Notes under the pieces: model-generated
What the model was told of the DNA's origin: nothing
Databases searched by the model: none
Seen by the model: the letters and a program-made list of their open reading frames with translations, nothing else
Assembly (NCBI RefSeq): GCF_008041835.1
Contig: NZ_VRYE01000008.1
Span: forward strand, 1-64,000
Source: Ectopseudomonas mendocina
GTDB taxonomy: Bacteria; Pseudomonadota; Gammaproteobacteria; Pseudomonadales; Pseudomonadaceae
DNA: 64,000 bases
Direction: 5' to 3'
Translations under genes and position numbers: made by a program
In this document: positions 46,233 through 55,825 of the stretch, one piece after another
How positions within the stretch are numbered: the stretch's first letter is position 1
How the letters are laid out: every line of letters begins with the position of its first letter

Positions 46233-47287
46233 ACGAGCTGCAACTGCTGGGCCCGCGTGCCCATGGCGAGGCCTGCGGACGCGCCGTGCTCAAGGCCAGT
46301 GCCGAGGATTTCCAGGTCGATGAAGTGCTCGATATTCCACTCACGGGGCAGGGCGAGCACCTCTGGCTGTGGGTGGAAAAACGCGGCCTGAATACCGAGG
46401 AAGCGGCGCGGCGTATTGCCCGTGCTGCAGGCTTGCCGCTCAAGGCGGTCAGCTACGCCGGCCTCAAGGATCGCCAGGCGCTGACCCGACAATGGTTCAG
46501 CCTGCACCTGCCGGGCAAGGCTGATCCCGACCTGGCAGCCGCGCAGGGTGATGATCTGCTCATCCAGCGCAGTGAGCGGCATAACCGCAAACTGCAGCGC
46601 GGAGCCCATTCGGCCAATGGTTTCACCCTGCGCCTGACCGCTCTGGAAGCAGAACGCGATGCTCTGGAACAGCGCTTGCAGCGTATCGCCGCGCAAGGCG
46701 TGCCCAATTACTTCGGCTTGCAGCGTTTCGGCTTCGATGGCGGTAACGTGCTGCAGGCGTGCGATTTTGCCTCGCGCCTGGAGTTGCCGGTGCAGCGCAA
46801 CCTGCGCTCGCGCCTGCTCTCTTCGGCGCGCAGCTATTTGTTCAATCAGGTGCTGGCCAAGCGCGTGGCGGCGGGCACCTGGAACCAGGCACAGATCGGT
46901 GACTTGCTGGCCTTCACCAGCAGCCGCAGTTTCTTCATGGCGGGCGACGCCGAGTGCATTGACCCGCGCCTGGCCATTCTTGACCTGCATCCAACCGGCC
47001 CGCTGTGGGGCGACGGGCCTTTGCCGAGCGCTGGTGTGACCCGGCAGCTGGAGCAGGAAGTCGCCGATGAGGCCGCGCAACTGGTGCAATGGCTGATCAG
47101 GGCGGACATGGCGCACGAACGGCGCATTCTGCGCCTCCCCATTCAGAGCCTTACGTGGCATTATCCCGAGCCCGATATTCTGCAACTTGCATTCGTCCTG
47201 CCGGCCGGGTGTTTCGCCACCGTAGTGGTGCGCGAAGTGCTCGATCTGGTGCCGGCAGGGCAGACGGATACTCCATGCGAATTCTGA
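46229..47287 (+). CDS. truD: tRNA pseudouridine(13) synthase TruD
   Basis: A 352-residue pseudouridine synthase acting on U13 of tRNA-Glu. The catalytic aspartate lies in [17 protein letters not shown] near residue 80, and the family segments [18 protein letters not shown] and [14 protein letters not shown] follow. The inserted TRUD domain occupies roughly residues 155-305. It overlaps ispF upstream and surE by 13 bases downstream, the standard order in gammaproteobacteria. Confidence 0.95.
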   Translation: MNELQLLGPRAHGEACGRAVLKASAEDFQVDEVLDIPLTGQGEHLWLWVEKRGLNTEEAARRIARAAGLPLKAVSYAGLKDRQALTRQWFSLHLPGKADPDLAAAQGDDLLIQRSERHNRKLQRGAHSANGFTLRLTALEAERDALEQRLQRIAAQGVPNYFGLQRFGFDGGNVLQACDFASRLELPVQRNLRSRLLSSARSYLFNQVLAKRVAAGTWNQAQIGDLLAFTSSRSFFMAGDAECIDPRLAILDLHPTGPLWGDGPLPSAGVTRQLEQEVADEAAQLVQWLIRADMAHERRILRLPIQSLTWHYPEPDILQLAFVLPAGCFATVVVREVLDLVPAGQTDTPCEF

Positions 47288-48024
47288 TTTCCAACGATGA
47301 CGGGGTGAACGCACCCGGCATCGCCGCGTTGCACCAGGCGCTGGTTGACTATGCCGAGTGCGTGGTGATCGCCCCTGGCGAAGACAAGAGCGGTGCCAGC
47401 AGTGCGCTGACGCTCGATCGTCCGCTGCATCCCATGGCCCTGGCCAATGGCTACATCAGCCTCAATGGCACGCCAACCGATTGCGTGCACCTGGGGCTCA
47501 ACGGCTTGCTCGAGCAAACGCCGGACATGGTCGTCTCCGGTATCAACCTGGGCGCCAACCTGGGCGATGACGTGCTCTATTCCGGTACCGTTGCCGCCGC
47601 GCTGGAAGGGCGTTTTCTGAGCAAGCCGGCGTTCGCCTTCTCGCTGCTCTCGCGTCTGCCCGACAATCTGCCGACTGCGGCCTATTTCGCCCGCAAGTTG
47701 GTGGAGGCACATGAGCGCCTCGAACTGCCGCCGCGTACCGTGCTCAATGTCAACGTACCGAATCTGCCGCTGGAGCATATCCGCGGCGTACAGCTGACCC
47801 GTCTCGGTCACCGCGCGCGCGCGGCGGCGCCGGTCAAGGTGGTCAACCCGCGTGGCAAGGAAGGCTACTGGATCGCTGCAGCCGGTGATGTCGAGGATGG
47901 CAGCCAGGGCACCGATTTTCATGCCGTGATGCAAGGTTATGTATCGATCACGCCACTACGGCTCGATCGCACGTTTAATGAGGCGCTCGACACTATGGAT
48001 GGCTGGTTGGAGGGCATCTTCTGA
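47275..48024 (+). CDS. surE: 5'/3'-nucleotidase SurE
   Basis: A 249-residue metal-dependent nucleotidase, a stationary-phase survival protein. The N-terminal [16 protein letters not shown] carries the metal-binding paired aspartates, and the [19 protein letters not shown] block near residue 90 completes the site. It begins within truD and its last base overlaps the pcm start (TGATG). Family members release phosphate from mononucleotides and short polyphosphate. Confidence 0.96.
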   Translation: MRILISNDDGVNAPGIAALHQALVDYAECVVIAPGEDKSGASSALTLDRPLHPMALANGYISLNGTPTDCVHLGLNGLLEQTPDMVVSGINLGANLGDDVLYSGTVAAALEGRFLSKPAFAFSLLSRLPDNLPTAAYFARKLVEAHERLELPPRTVLNVNVPNLPLEHIRGVQLTRLGHRARAAAPVKVVNPRGKEGYWIAAAGDVEDGSQGTDFHAVMQGYVSITPLRLDRTFNEALDTMDGWLEGIF

Positions 48025-48698
48025 TGCGTGGCCAGGACGACATGCAGCGCAGCGGGATCGGTATGACCTCGCAGCGCACCCGTGAACGCTTGATCCAGCG
48101 CCTCTATGAGGAAGGGCTGTCGAGCGCGCGGGTACTGGAAGTGATCCGCCGTACGCCGCGCCATCTGTTCGTCGATGAGGCGCTGGCGCACCGGGCCTAT
48201 GAAGACACCGCGCTGCCCATCGGCCATAACCAGACCATCTCCCAGCCTTATATGGTCGGGCGCATGACCGAGCTGCTGCTGGCCGCCGGCCCGCTGGACA
48301 AGGTGCTGGAAATCGGCACCGGCTCCGGCTACCAGACGGCCGTGCTGGCACAACTGGTGGAGCGGGTGTTCTCGGTCGAGCGCATTCAGGTGCTGCAGGA
48401 GCGTGCCAAGGAGCGTTTGGCCGAACTCAATCTGCGCAACGTGGTCTTTCGCTGGGGTGATGGCTGGGAGGGCTGGAATGCGCTCGGTCCGTACAACGGC
48501 ATTATCGTCACCGCGGCTGCCGCGCAGGTACCGCAGGCCTTGCTCGATCAACTGGCGCCTGGCGGGCGCCTGGTCATCCCGGTCGGCAGTGGTGATGTAC
48601 AGCAGTTGTTGCTGATCGTGCGTGAGTACGATGGTTTCTCCCGTCATGTGCTCGATGCGGTGCGCTTCGTCCCCTTACTCAATGGGCCATTGGCCTGA
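48024..48698 (+). CDS. pcm: Protein-L-isoaspartate O-methyltransferase
   Basis: A 224-residue SAM methyltransferase that repairs isoaspartyl damage. Conserved blocks: [20 protein letters not shown], the substrate loop [13 protein letters not shown], and the SAM site [18 protein letters not shown] near residue 95. The ATG at 48024 overlaps surE; the ATG at 48063 ([10 protein letters not shown]) would match the shorter 211-residue form seen in P. aeruginosa and is a good alternative start. Confidence 0.94.
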   Translation: MRGQDDMQRSGIGMTSQRTRERLIQRLYEEGLSSARVLEVIRRTPRHLFVDEALAHRAYEDTALPIGHNQTISQPYMVGRMTELLLAAGPLDKVLEIGTGSGYQTAVLAQLVERVFSVERIQVLQERAKERLAELNLRNVVFRWGDGWEGWNALGPYNGIIVTAAAAQVPQALLDQLAPGGRLVIPVGSGDVQQLLLIVREYDGFSRHVLDAVRFVPLLNGPLA

Positions 48699-48723
48699 CT
48701 GCTGTGTCGCTCCGGAAGGATCC

Positions 48724-49662
48724 ATGAAGAAATATTTCCTGCTCTATGCCAAAGGCCTGGCCATGGGCGCTGCTGATGTCGTGCCGGGCGTCTCCGGCGG
48801 TACCATCGCTTTCATCAGCGGTATCTACGACGAGTTGTTGCGTTCCATTGCCCGTGTTCCTGAGGCGACGCTGTCATTGCTGCGGGGGCGTATCAGGGAC
48901 GCCTGGCAGCTGGCCAATGCAACCTTCCTGCTGGTGCTGCTCTGCGGCATCATGACCAGCATTCTTTCGTTTGCACGCCTGATTACCTACCTGATGGCGC
49001 AGCATCCGATCCCCCTGTGGTCGTTCTTCTTCGGCTTGATTCTGGTGTCCACCTACGTGGTAGGGCGGGAAATCGGTCGCTGGAACTGGACCCGGGTGCT
49101 GAGCTTTGCCCTGGGGCTGGCATTCGCCTACTGGATAACCGTAGCAGCGCCCATGCAGTGGGGCAGTGACCTGCCAACCCTGTTCCTGGCCGGGGCCATC
49201 GCCATCTGTGCCATGATCCTGCCGGGTATCTCGGGCAGTTTCATCCTGCTGCTGCTCGGCCTCTATTCGGTGGTGCTAGGGGCGGTGAAGGAGCTCGATC
49301 TACTGGTTCTGGCGGTTTTTGCCAGTGGCTGTCTGGTTGGTATTCTCAGCTTCGCACGTCTGCTCAGTTGGCTGTTGTCGCGCTGGCGTGATCTGAGCCT
49401 GGCGTTTCTGACGGGGCTGATGCTGGGGTCTCTGAACAAGGTCTGGCCCTGGAAGGAGGTCGTGAGCTGGCGTCTCGACAGCAAGGGCGAACAGGTGCCG
49501 CTTCTGGAGAGTAATCTGCTGCCAGGCCAGTTTGCCGACATCAGTGGCCAGGATCCGCAGCTTTTGCTGGCTGTGGTACTGGCTGTCGGCGGTATCGCAC
49601 TGGTGCTGGGGCTGGAGTGGTTGGCCAGCCGTCTGTCAGCCGACAGTGCCCGTGATCAATAA
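48724..49662 (+). CDS. DUF368 membrane protein, probable polyprenyl-phosphate translocase (PopT-like)
   Basis: A 312-residue polytopic inner-membrane protein with about eight hydrophobic segments. The DUF368 signature GAADVVPGVSGGTIAFISGIYDEL is at residues 16-39 and is echoed by a second re-entrant-like MILPGISGSFILLLLGLY near 160, giving internal pseudo-symmetry. DUF368 (PopT) proteins have been identified as undecaprenyl-phosphate recycling flippases. ATGs farther upstream lie inside pcm; the one at 48724 has AAGGA upstream. It sits between pcm and nlpD, linking carrier-lipid recycling to a septal amidase activator. Confidence 0.8.
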   Translation: MKKYFLLYAKGLAMGAADVVPGVSGGTIAFISGIYDELLRSIARVPEATLSLLRGRIRDAWQLANATFLLVLLCGIMTSILSFARLITYLMAQHPIPLWSFFFGLILVSTYVVGREIGRWNWTRVLSFALGLAFAYWITVAAPMQWGSDLPTLFLAGAIAICAMILPGISGSFILLLLGLYSVVLGAVKELDLLVLAVFASGCLVGILSFARLLSWLLSRWRDLSLAFLTGLMLGSLNKVWPWKEVVSWRLDSKGEQVPLLESNLLPGQFADISGQDPQLLLAVVLAVGGIALVLGLEWLASRLSADSARDQ

Positions 49663-49708
49663 GCCAGACACAGTTTTTCGTTCTTACCGTCATTCAGGGA
49701 GTAGTTGG

Positions 49709-50578
49709 GTGAGTTGGACCGTCCTTCTCGTGCCAGTGCGTGCAGCTGCAGTCTTCCGACTGCCGCTCGCGTTGCTTGCCGCCTCAGCGTTGGCCGGTTG
49801 TGTCAGTTCGCCTCCGGGTGGCGTGCAGGTTGTCGATCGCGGGTATAACCAGGGGGCGGCTCCGGTGGTGCAGCGTCAGCCCGTACGCAATGGGCACTAT
49901 GTCGTGCAGCGCGGCGATACCTTGTATTCCATTGCGTTTCGCTTCGGTTGGGACTGGAAGGCGCTGGCAGCACACAATGGTCTGCGTGATCCGTACCTGA
50001 TCCGTGTTGGCCAGACCATCCGCTTCGATAACCGCCCTGTAGGTAGCAGTCAGCCGGTCGTTGCACGGGCGCCAGCAGCCACCGTCGTTACTCCGCCAGC
50101 GCAGAGTCGTCCGCCGGCTGTCACGGCGCCGCCTGCTACGCAGTCTGCCCGCCCGCCTGTGGCCAATACGCCTGCAACCACACCGGTGACTCCGGTAAGC
50201 CGTTCTGCCAGTGGCTGGTCCTGGCCGACGCAGGGCACTGTGATCAGTCGCTTCTCCTCAAACGGTAGTTTGAATAAAGGCATTGATATCGCTGGGGAAT
50301 TAGGACAGCCTGTTTTAGCTGCGTCTGATGGGTCGGTTGTATATGCCGGGAGTGGTTTGCGGGGCTACGGCGAGTTGATCATCATCAAGCACAGCGACAC
50401 CTACGTAAGTGCTTACGGTCATAACCGCAGGTTGTTGGTACGGGAGGGGCAGCAGGTCAAAGCCGGGCAAAGCATTGCTGAAATGGGGTCCACAGGGACC
50501 GACCGGGTGAAGCTGCACTTCGAGATTCGCCGCCAAGGTAAGCCTGTCGATCCGCTGCAATACCTGCCACGTCGTTGA
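49709..50578 (+). CDS. nlpD: Lipoprotein NlpD, LysM and degenerate M23 domain
   Basis: A 289-residue outer-membrane lipoprotein. The lipobox cysteine is at residue 31 (ASALAGC), followed by a LysM domain (YVVQRGDTLYSIAFRFGWDW), a Pro/Ala/Thr-rich linker and a C-terminal LytM domain. The zinc ligands of active M23 enzymes are missing: the first HxxxD position reads KGIDIAG and the last HxH reads KLHFE. This fits the non-catalytic activator of AmiC-type amidases. The GTG at 49709 has AGGGAG six bases upstream and yields a proper signal peptide. An A+T-rich stretch near 50255-50345 inside the gene is a likely location for the rpoS promoter. Confidence 0.93.
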   Translation: MSWTVLLVPVRAAAVFRLPLALLAASALAGCVSSPPGGVQVVDRGYNQGAAPVVQRQPVRNGHYVVQRGDTLYSIAFRFGWDWKALAAHNGLRDPYLIRVGQTIRFDNRPVGSSQPVVARAPAATVVTPPAQSRPPAVTAPPATQSARPPVANTPATTPVTPVSRSASGWSWPTQGTVISRFSSNGSLNKGIDIAGELGQPVLAASDGSVVYAGSGLRGYGELIIIKHSDTYVSAYGHNRRLLVREGQQVKAGQSIAEMGSTGTDRVKLHFEIRRQGKPVDPLQYLPRR

Positions 50579-50671
50579 CCCCTAGCTGACCCGTTCCATC
50601 ACGTAGGAGGGACGGGCTCGGGGGTGGCCAGGACGGTTCTGCCAGAGCCTGTTGTCGAACTCAGCTAGGGG
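50579..50671 (+). promoter_or_regulatory. Structured rpoS leader that can occlude the Shine-Dalgarno
   Basis: CCCCTAGCTGA (50579-50589) and TCAGCTAGGGG (50661-50671) are a perfect eleven-base inverted repeat that brackets the whole nlpD-rpoS gap. The right arm contains AGGGG, the rpoS ribosome binding site, eight bases before the ATG. Inside, CCCGT/ACGGG (50590-50594 with 50612-50616) and a GCTC...TGGC / GCCA...GAGC stem (50616-50648) are possible. This resembles the logic of the E. coli rpoS leader, though the sequence differs. Confidence 0.6.
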
Positions 50672-50679
50672 CAACAACC

Positions 50680-51687
50680 ATGGCTCTCATAAAAAAAGAA
50701 GCGCCGGAGTTTGACGTCGACGATGAACTGCTCCTCCTGGAGCCGGGCAGCGTATTCGGCGAGATCCAAGGCGATGAGGTGGAAGCACCGGTCGCACGTA
50801 CGAAGACCAAGGCCGCAACACCCTCCAAACAGCATAAGCATATCGACTACACCCGGGCGCTCGACGCCACTCAGCTTTACCTCAACGAAATCGGTTTCTC
50901 TCCACTGCTCACTCCCGAAGAGGAAGTGCACTTCGCGCGTCTGGCGCAGAAGGGCGATCCGGCCGGGCGCAAGCGCATGATCGAGAGCAACCTGCGACTG
51001 GTCGTGAAGATCGCCCGACGTTACGTCAACCGTGGCCTTTCCCTGCTCGATCTGATCGAAGAGGGAAATCTCGGCCTGATTCGTGCCGTGGAAAAGTTCG
51101 ATCCGGAGCGGGGGTTCCGTTTCTCGACCTACGCCACCTGGTGGATCCGCCAGACCATCGAACGTGCCATCATGAACCAGACGCGAACCATCCGTCTGCC
51201 CATTCATGTGGTCAAGGAGCTCAACGTTTACCTGCGTGCAGCTCGTGAATTGACCCAGAAGCTCGATCATGAGCCCTCTGCGGAAGAAATCGCCAACCTG
51301 CTGGAAAAGCCGGTCGGTGAAGTCAAGCGTATGCTGGGTCTCAACGAGCGGGTGTCCTCGGTGGATGTCTCGCTCGGGCCGGACTCTGACAAGACACTGC
51401 TCGACACCCTGACGGATGATCGCCCGACCGATCCCTGCGAATTGCTGCAGGACGATGATCTATCGCAGAGCATCGATCAGTGGCTATCGGATCTCACCGA
51501 CAAACAGCGTGAGGTGGTGGTACGCCGCTTTGGTCTGCGCGGCCATGAGAGCAGTACGCTGGAAGAAGTCGGGCAGGAAATCGGCCTGACGCGTGAGCGG
51601 GTCAGGCAGATTCAGGTCCAGGCGCTCAAGCGCCTGCGCGAAATCCTGGAGAAGAACGGTCTGTCCAGTGACTCCTTGTTTCAGTAG
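50680..51687 (+). CDS. rpoS: RNA polymerase sigma factor RpoS
   Basis: A 335-residue group 2 sigma factor for stationary phase and general stress. Region 1.2/2 carries [23 protein letters not shown] and the -10-recognising [20 protein letters not shown] near residue 145; region 4 ends with [21 protein letters not shown]. The length matches Pseudomonas RpoS. Its leader is structured and its promoter probably lies within nlpD. A strong terminator follows, and the RsmA-titrating sRNA rsmZ is immediately downstream. Confidence 0.98.
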   Translation: MALIKKEAPEFDVDDELLLLEPGSVFGEIQGDEVEAPVARTKTKAATPSKQHKHIDYTRALDATQLYLNEIGFSPLLTPEEEVHFARLAQKGDPAGRKRMIESNLRLVVKIARRYVNRGLSLLDLIEEGNLGLIRAVEKFDPERGFRFSTYATWWIRQTIERAIMNQTRTIRLPIHVVKELNVYLRAARELTQKLDHEPSAEEIANLLEKPVGEVKRMLGLNERVSSVDVSLGPDSDKTLLDTLTDDRPTDPCELLQDDDLSQSIDQWLSDLTDKQREVVVRRFGLRGHESSTLEEVGQEIGLTRERVRQIQVQALKRLREILEKNGLSSDSLFQ

Positions 51688-51704
51688 TGCCTGGCGTCGA
51701 TTGT

Positions 51705-51729
51705 AAACCCGGCTTCGGCCGGGTTTTTT
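51705..51729 (+). terminator. Rho-independent terminator of rpoS
   Basis: AAACCCGGCTTCGGCCGGGTTTTTT forms a stem with a TTCG-type loop and a six-T run, 18 bases after the rpoS stop. Confidence 0.92.
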
Positions 51730-51740
51730 ATGCGCGCTCA

Positions 51741-51758
51741 TGTAAGTCATTGCCTACA
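51741..51758 (+). promoter_or_regulatory. GacA upstream activating site for rsmZ
   Basis: TGTAAGTCATTGCCTACA matches the GacA box TGTAAG-N6-CTTACA with one mismatch in the right arm. It lies about 165 bases before the predicted rsmZ start, the distance typical for GacA-controlled sRNAs. The 100 bases after it are strongly A+T-rich, consistent with binding by H-NS-like MvaT or IHF. Confidence 0.75.
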
Positions 51759-51908
51759 TGTGCTGTCAGTCTTTATGCGGAATCGGCTGTGTGTCTGTGA
51801 GTATTATTTTTTAAGTTTTTGTTTTAAAAGCGATTTCTTATTTTTTGAGAAAGCTTGCCGGGCTTTGTGCCGGGTTGTGCGTGAGTCTGGTGCGGGTACT
51901 ATCGCAAC

Positions 51909-52041
51909 CGTGCACAGGGATAAGCACAGGTCATCAGGATGATGATCAGGACTATCGCAAGACGCGATCCATTAGGATGATGAGTTGGGAAATCAAGGGA
52001 TCAGGGAATGAAAGAGGGCGGCGCGAGTCGCCCCTTTTTTT
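51909..52041 (+). ncRNA. rsmZ: RsmZ small RNA
   Basis: About 130 bases carry repeated GGA motifs typical of RsmA/CsrA-binding loops: CAGGGATAAG, ATCAGGATGATGATCAGGAC, ATTAGGATGATG, and GGGAAATCAAGGGATCAGGGA. TTGTGC at 51875 and TACTAT at 51897-51902 (spacing 16) suggest transcription begins near 51909. A terminator hairpin, GGGCG with CGCCC, and a seven-T run end it near 52041. The position between rpoS and fdxA is where rsmZ lies in P. aeruginosa. RsmZ sequesters RsmA and so relieves translational repression under GacS/GacA control. The 5' end is approximate. Confidence 0.82.
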
Positions 52042-52085
52042 GTCTGCAGGTTGTGCTCAACTCTGAGCATCGTCAGTGTAGAAAG

Positions 52086-52110
52086 GAAAAGACCCGCACT
52101 TGGCGGGTCT
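52086..52110 (-). terminator. Terminator of fdxA
   Basis: AGACCCGC and GCGGGTCT form a stem; on the minus strand a run of T follows. It lies 19 bases after the fdxA stop. Confidence 0.8.
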
Positions 52111-52128
52111 TGGCATCAGCGGCTGGGC

Positions 52129-52452
52129 TTAGCGCTCCAGGTACTGCAGCTTGCCCTTCACGCCATCCCACTCTTCGGCGTCCGGCAGCGGATCCTTCTT
52201 CTCGGTAATGTTCGGCCAGACTTCTGCCAGATCGGCGTTCAGCTCGATGTATTCCTGCATGTCCTCGGGCACTTCGTCCTCGGAGAAGATCGCCTGAGCC
52301 GGGCACTCCGGCTCGCACAGGGCGCAGTCGATGCACTCGTCCGGGTGGATCACCAGGAAGTTCGGGCCTTCATAGAAGCAGTCAACCGGGCAGACTTCCA
52401 CGCAGTCGGTGTATTTGCATTTGACGCAGTTGTCGGTAACGACGAAGGTCAT
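52129..52452 (-). CDS. fdxA: Ferredoxin FdxA (7Fe-8S type)
   Basis: A 107-residue ferredoxin with one 3Fe-4S and one 4Fe-4S cluster. The first cysteine set reads [18 protein letters not shown] and the second [16 protein letters not shown], the AvFdI-like pattern. A C-terminal tail of about 45 residues is usual for proteobacterial FdxA. It reads toward rsmZ from mutS's side. Its redox partner cannot be told from this window. Confidence 0.93.
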   Translation of the reverse strand: MTFVVTDNCVKCKYTDCVEVCPVDCFYEGPNFLVIHPDECIDCALCEPECPAQAIFSEDEVPEDMQEYIELNADLAEVWPNITEKKDPLPDAEEWDGVKGKLQYLER

Positions 52453-52591
52453 GTCTGATTCTCTCCTCGGGCGGCGGCCTGGGCTCTTTCTGCGAAGGGC
52501 TGTCAGGCGCTCTGTCTGTGGCCGCGGCTCAGGCTGTAAACCGGGCGGTCGTAAAATTGCGCGCGATTCTAGCAGTTTGTTCTATAGAGCG

Positions 52592-55159
52592 TTAGATCTG
52601 CGTCTTCCATGTATATAACAGTTCCAGTGCCTTGCGTGGCGTCAGATCATCCGGATTGATCTTGCCCAATTGCTCCAGCAATGGGTGCGGCACGCTGGCG
52701 AACAGGTCACTTTGCATCGGCACCTGCGGCTGGCCAGGCTCCTGGCGCGGCAGGTCGTGCGGCAGGCTGGTAGCTTCCAGGCGCGCCAGGTGCTCGCGCG
52801 CACGGCTGATCACGCTGCCTGGTACGCCTGCTAGTTGCGCCACCGCCAGGCCGTAGCTTTGGCTCGCCGGCCCGGGCTGGACGTGATGGAGGAAAACGAT
52901 GCGCTCGTTGTGTTCGGTGGCCGAGAGGTGCACGTTGGCCACCACCGGTTCGCTTTCCGGCAGCACGGTCAGCTCGAAGTAATGGGTCGCGAACAGGGTG
53001 AAGGCGCGCAGGCGCGCCAGGTGCTCGGCCGCCGACCAGGCCAGTGAAAGGCCGTCGAAGGTGCTGGTGCCGCGACCGACCTCGTCCATCAGCACCAGGC
53101 TGCGCTCGCTGGCGTTGTGCAGGATATTGGCGGTTTCGCTCATCTCCACCATGAAGGTCGAACGACCGCCGGCCAAATCGTCGGAGGAGCCGATGCGGGT
53201 GAAGATGCGATCCACAAGCGACAGTTCGCAGGCCGCCGCCGGGACGAAGCTGCCGATATGCGCCAGCAGCACGATCAGCGCGGTCTGGCGCATGTAGGTG
53301 GATTTACCACCCATGTTCGGCCCGGTGATGATGAGCATGCGGCGGTTGTCGTCGAGATCCAGGTCGTTGGCCACGAAGGGTGTGGTCAGCACCTGCTCGA
53401 CCACCGGATGACGGCCCTGATCGATACGCATGCGCGGCTCATCGACGAAGCGCGGACGGTTCAGGTCGAGGTTCAGCGCACGCTCGGCCAGGTTGCTCAG
53501 TACGTCCAGCTCGGCCAGGGCTGCGGCGCTGTCTTGCAGCGGTGCCAGGTGACCGATCAGGCGTTCCAGCAGTTCGTCGTAGAGCATCTTCTCACGCGCC
53601 AGGGCGCGGCTCTTGGCCGACAGCGCCTTGTCTTCGAATTCCTTCAGCTCCGGGGTGATGAAGCGTTCGGCGCCCTTGAGCGTCTGCCGGCGAATATAGT
53701 CGGCGGGAGCGGACTCTGCCTGCTTGGTCGGCAGCTCGATGAAGTAGCCATGCACGCGGTTGTAGCCGACCTTGAGGTTGGCCAGACCGGTGCGGGCTTT
53801 CTCGCGCGCTTCCAGATCCATGAGGAACTGGCCGGCGTTTTCGCTCATTGCCTGCAGCTCGTCCAGCTCGGCGTCATAGCCGGTCTTCAGCACGCCACCG
53901 TCGCGGATCACCGCGGGCGGATTGTCGATGATGGCGCGGGCCAGCAGGTCGGCCAGTTCCGGGTAGGTGGCGACGGTGGTAGCCAGTTGTTGCAGGTGTG
54001 GGGTGTCCAGGTTGGTCATCGCCTGCTGCAGCTCGGGCAGCGCGGCCAGGGCGTCGCGCAGGCGTGCCAGATCGCGTGGGCGCGCATTGCGCAGGCCGAT
54101 ACGGGCAAGGATGCGCTCCAGATCGCCGATTTCCTTGAGCTGCGGTTGCAGCGTCTCGAAGCGATAACCGTCGAGCAGGCAGGCGATGGCGTCCTGGCGC
54201 GCTTCCAGCACCGCGCGATCGCGCAGCGGCCGGTTCAGCCAGCGGCCCAGCAGACGGCTGGCCATGGCGGTCTGGCAGCGGTCCATGACCGATTGCAGGG
54301 TGTTGTCGCGACCACCCGAAAGGTTGATGTCCAGCTCCAGGTTGCGGCGGCTGGCGCCATCGAGGATCACGGTGTCGTCCAGGCGCTCGTGACGCAGGCT
54401 ACGCAGGTGGGGCAGGGCGGTGCGCTGGGTTTCCTTGGCATAGCCCAGCAGGCAGCCGGCAGCGCCGATGGCCAGGGTCAGGTTTTCGCAACCGAAGCCT
54501 TTCAGGTCCTGGGTGCCGAACTGCTGGCACAGGCTCTTGAAGGCGCTGTCGCGATCGAAATCCCAGGGCGCGCGGCGGCGCGAACCCTTGCGCTTCTCGG
54601 CGGGCAGGCCCTGCGGCCAGTCGTCCGGGATCAGCAGTTCGGCGGGGTTGAGGCGCTCCAGCTCGGCCAGCAGGTTCTCCCAGCCCTTGATCTCCTGCAC
54701 GCTGAAACGGCCGCTGGTGATGTCCAGTACGGCCAGGCCGAACAGGCGCTCATCGCCCAGTACCGCTGCCAGAAGATTGTCGCGGTGCTCGTCGAGCAGG
54801 GCTTCGTCGCTGATGGTGCCGGGGGTGATGATGCGCACCACCTGGCGCTCCACCGGGCCCTTGCTGGTGGCCGGATCGCCGATCTGTTCGCAGATCACCA
54901 CCGACTCGCCAAGCTTGACCAGCTTGGCCAGGTAGCCTTCCACCGAGTGGAAGGGAATGCCACACATGGGGATCGACTGACCAGCCGACTGGCCGCGGGC
55001 CGTCAGGGTGATGTCCAGCAGTTTTGCGGCTTTCTTCGCGTCTTCGTAGAAAATCTCGTAGAAGTCACCCATGCGATAGAACATCAGCTGATCTGGATGC
55101 TGGTTCTTCAGCTTCCAGTATTGCTGCATCATCGGGGTGTGAGCTGAAAGATCCGTCAT
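52592..55159 (-). CDS. mutS: DNA mismatch repair protein MutS
   Basis: An 855-residue mismatch-recognition ATPase. The N-terminal mismatch-contact motif is in [15 protein letters not shown] near residue 35; Walker A in [18 protein letters not shown] near 615; Walker B and signature in [16 protein letters not shown] near 690; the dimerisation helix-turn-helix closes the protein. I start at [14 protein letters not shown], matching the usual length; the open frame continues upstream only because the antisense of pncC and recA lacks stops. It lies beside pncC and recA, as in P. aeruginosa. Confidence 0.97.
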   Translation of the reverse strand: MTDLSAHTPMMQQYWKLKNQHPDQLMFYRMGDFYEIFYEDAKKAAKLLDITLTARGQSAGQSIPMCGIPFHSVEGYLAKLVKLGESVVICEQIGDPATSKGPVERQVVRIITPGTISDEALLDEHRDNLLAAVLGDERLFGLAVLDITSGRFSVQEIKGWENLLAELERLNPAELLIPDDWPQGLPAEKRKGSRRRAPWDFDRDSAFKSLCQQFGTQDLKGFGCENLTLAIGAAGCLLGYAKETQRTALPHLRSLRHERLDDTVILDGASRRNLELDINLSGGRDNTLQSVMDRCQTAMASRLLGRWLNRPLRDRAVLEARQDAIACLLDGYRFETLQPQLKEIGDLERILARIGLRNARPRDLARLRDALAALPELQQAMTNLDTPHLQQLATTVATYPELADLLARAIIDNPPAVIRDGGVLKTGYDAELDELQAMSENAGQFLMDLEAREKARTGLANLKVGYNRVHGYFIELPTKQAESAPADYIRRQTLKGAERFITPELKEFEDKALSAKSRALAREKMLYDELLERLIGHLAPLQDSAAALAELDVLSNLAERALNLDLNRPRFVDEPRMRIDQGRHPVVEQVLTTPFVANDLDLDDNRRMLIITGPNMGGKSTYMRQTALIVLLAHIGSFVPAAACELSLVDRIFTRIGSSDDLAGGRSTFMVEMSETANILHNASERSLVLMDEVGRGTSTFDGLSLAWSAAEHLARLRAFTLFATHYFELTVLPESEPVVANVHLSATEHNERIVFLHHVQPGPASQSYGLAVAQLAGVPGSVISRAREHLARLEATSLPHDLPRQEPGQPQVPMQSDLFASVPHPLLEQLGKINPDDLTPRKALELLYTWKTQI

Positions 55160-55237
55160 GGTCTCGACTATCCGGTTTAAATCGCAAAAGCACCTAGTGT
55201 AGGGTATCGGGCTTACTCGTTTCACCCCGGAGAAGAT

Positions 55238-55738
55238 ATGGATTGCATCAGCCAACTGGCCGCGCAGCTCGGCCGACAATTGCAGGATGTCGGTGCCCAG
55301 GTCACCACGGCCGAGTCCTGTACCGGCGGAGGCATCGCCGAGGCGATTACGCGGATTGCCGGCAGTTCGGCCTGGTTCGAAGCCGGTTATGTCACTTACT
55401 CCAATGCACAGAAAACCAGGCAACTGGAGGTGCCGGCCGAATTGTTCGCCAGTGTTGGGGCCGTCAGTCGTGAAGTGGTGGAGGCCATGGTGCGTGGTGC
55501 CCAGGCCCATAGCGGTGCACGCTACGCAGTTGCCGTCAGTGGTGTGGCCGGTCCCGGTGGGGGTTCCGAGGAAAAACCGGTCGGAACCGTCTGGCTGGCC
55601 TGGGGGGATGGCGAGCGTCTGTTCAGTGTGCGCAGACAGTTTCCCGGGAACCGGGATGAAGTGCGCCGACAAACGGTCGAGGCCGCTCTGGCAGGGCTTT
55701 CGCGCCTGCTTGCAGAGGAAAATCCGTCTGCGGGGTAG
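55238..55738 (+). CDS. pncC: Nicotinamide-nucleotide amidohydrolase PncC (CinA C-terminal family)
   Basis: A 166-residue enzyme hydrolysing NMN to nicotinate mononucleotide in pyridine-nucleotide salvage. The family signature [20 protein letters not shown] lies near residue 26, YVTYSNAQK near 55, and [18 protein letters not shown] near 100. It corresponds to the stand-alone CinA C-terminal domain found immediately before recA in pseudomonads and enterics, so context fits. GGAGA precedes the ATG at about 6 bases. Confidence 0.93.
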   Translation: MDCISQLAAQLGRQLQDVGAQVTTAESCTGGGIAEAITRIAGSSAWFEAGYVTYSNAQKTRQLEVPAELFASVGAVSREVVEAMVRGAQAHSGARYAVAVSGVAGPGGGSEEKPVGTVWLAWGDGERLFSVRRQFPGNRDEVRRQTVEAALAGLSRLLAEENPSAG

Positions 55739-55765
55739 GCGGGCGACTTGCCCTGTGGAATAATA

Positions 55766-55781
55766 CTGGCTACTTATACAG
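55766..55781 (+). promoter_or_regulatory. LexA (SOS) box of the native recA promoter
   Basis: CTGGCTACTTATACAG fits the gammaproteobacterial LexA pattern CTG-N10-CAG exactly at both ends. TTGCCC at 55748-55753 and TACTTA at 55771-55776 are a possible -35/-10 pair, so the box overlaps the -10. It lies 45 bases before the first recA start codon. Confidence 0.85.
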
Positions 55782-55825
55782 TTGTTGGCGGCCCGTGAGG
55801 CCCTTGTTAATACGTGAGGATGGTA

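Noticed and set aside
50255..50345. A specific -35/-10 promoter for rpoS inside nlpD
   Set aside because: The stretch is unusually A+T-rich and at the expected distance, but no hexamer pair with acceptable spacing could be fixed, so only the region is mentioned.
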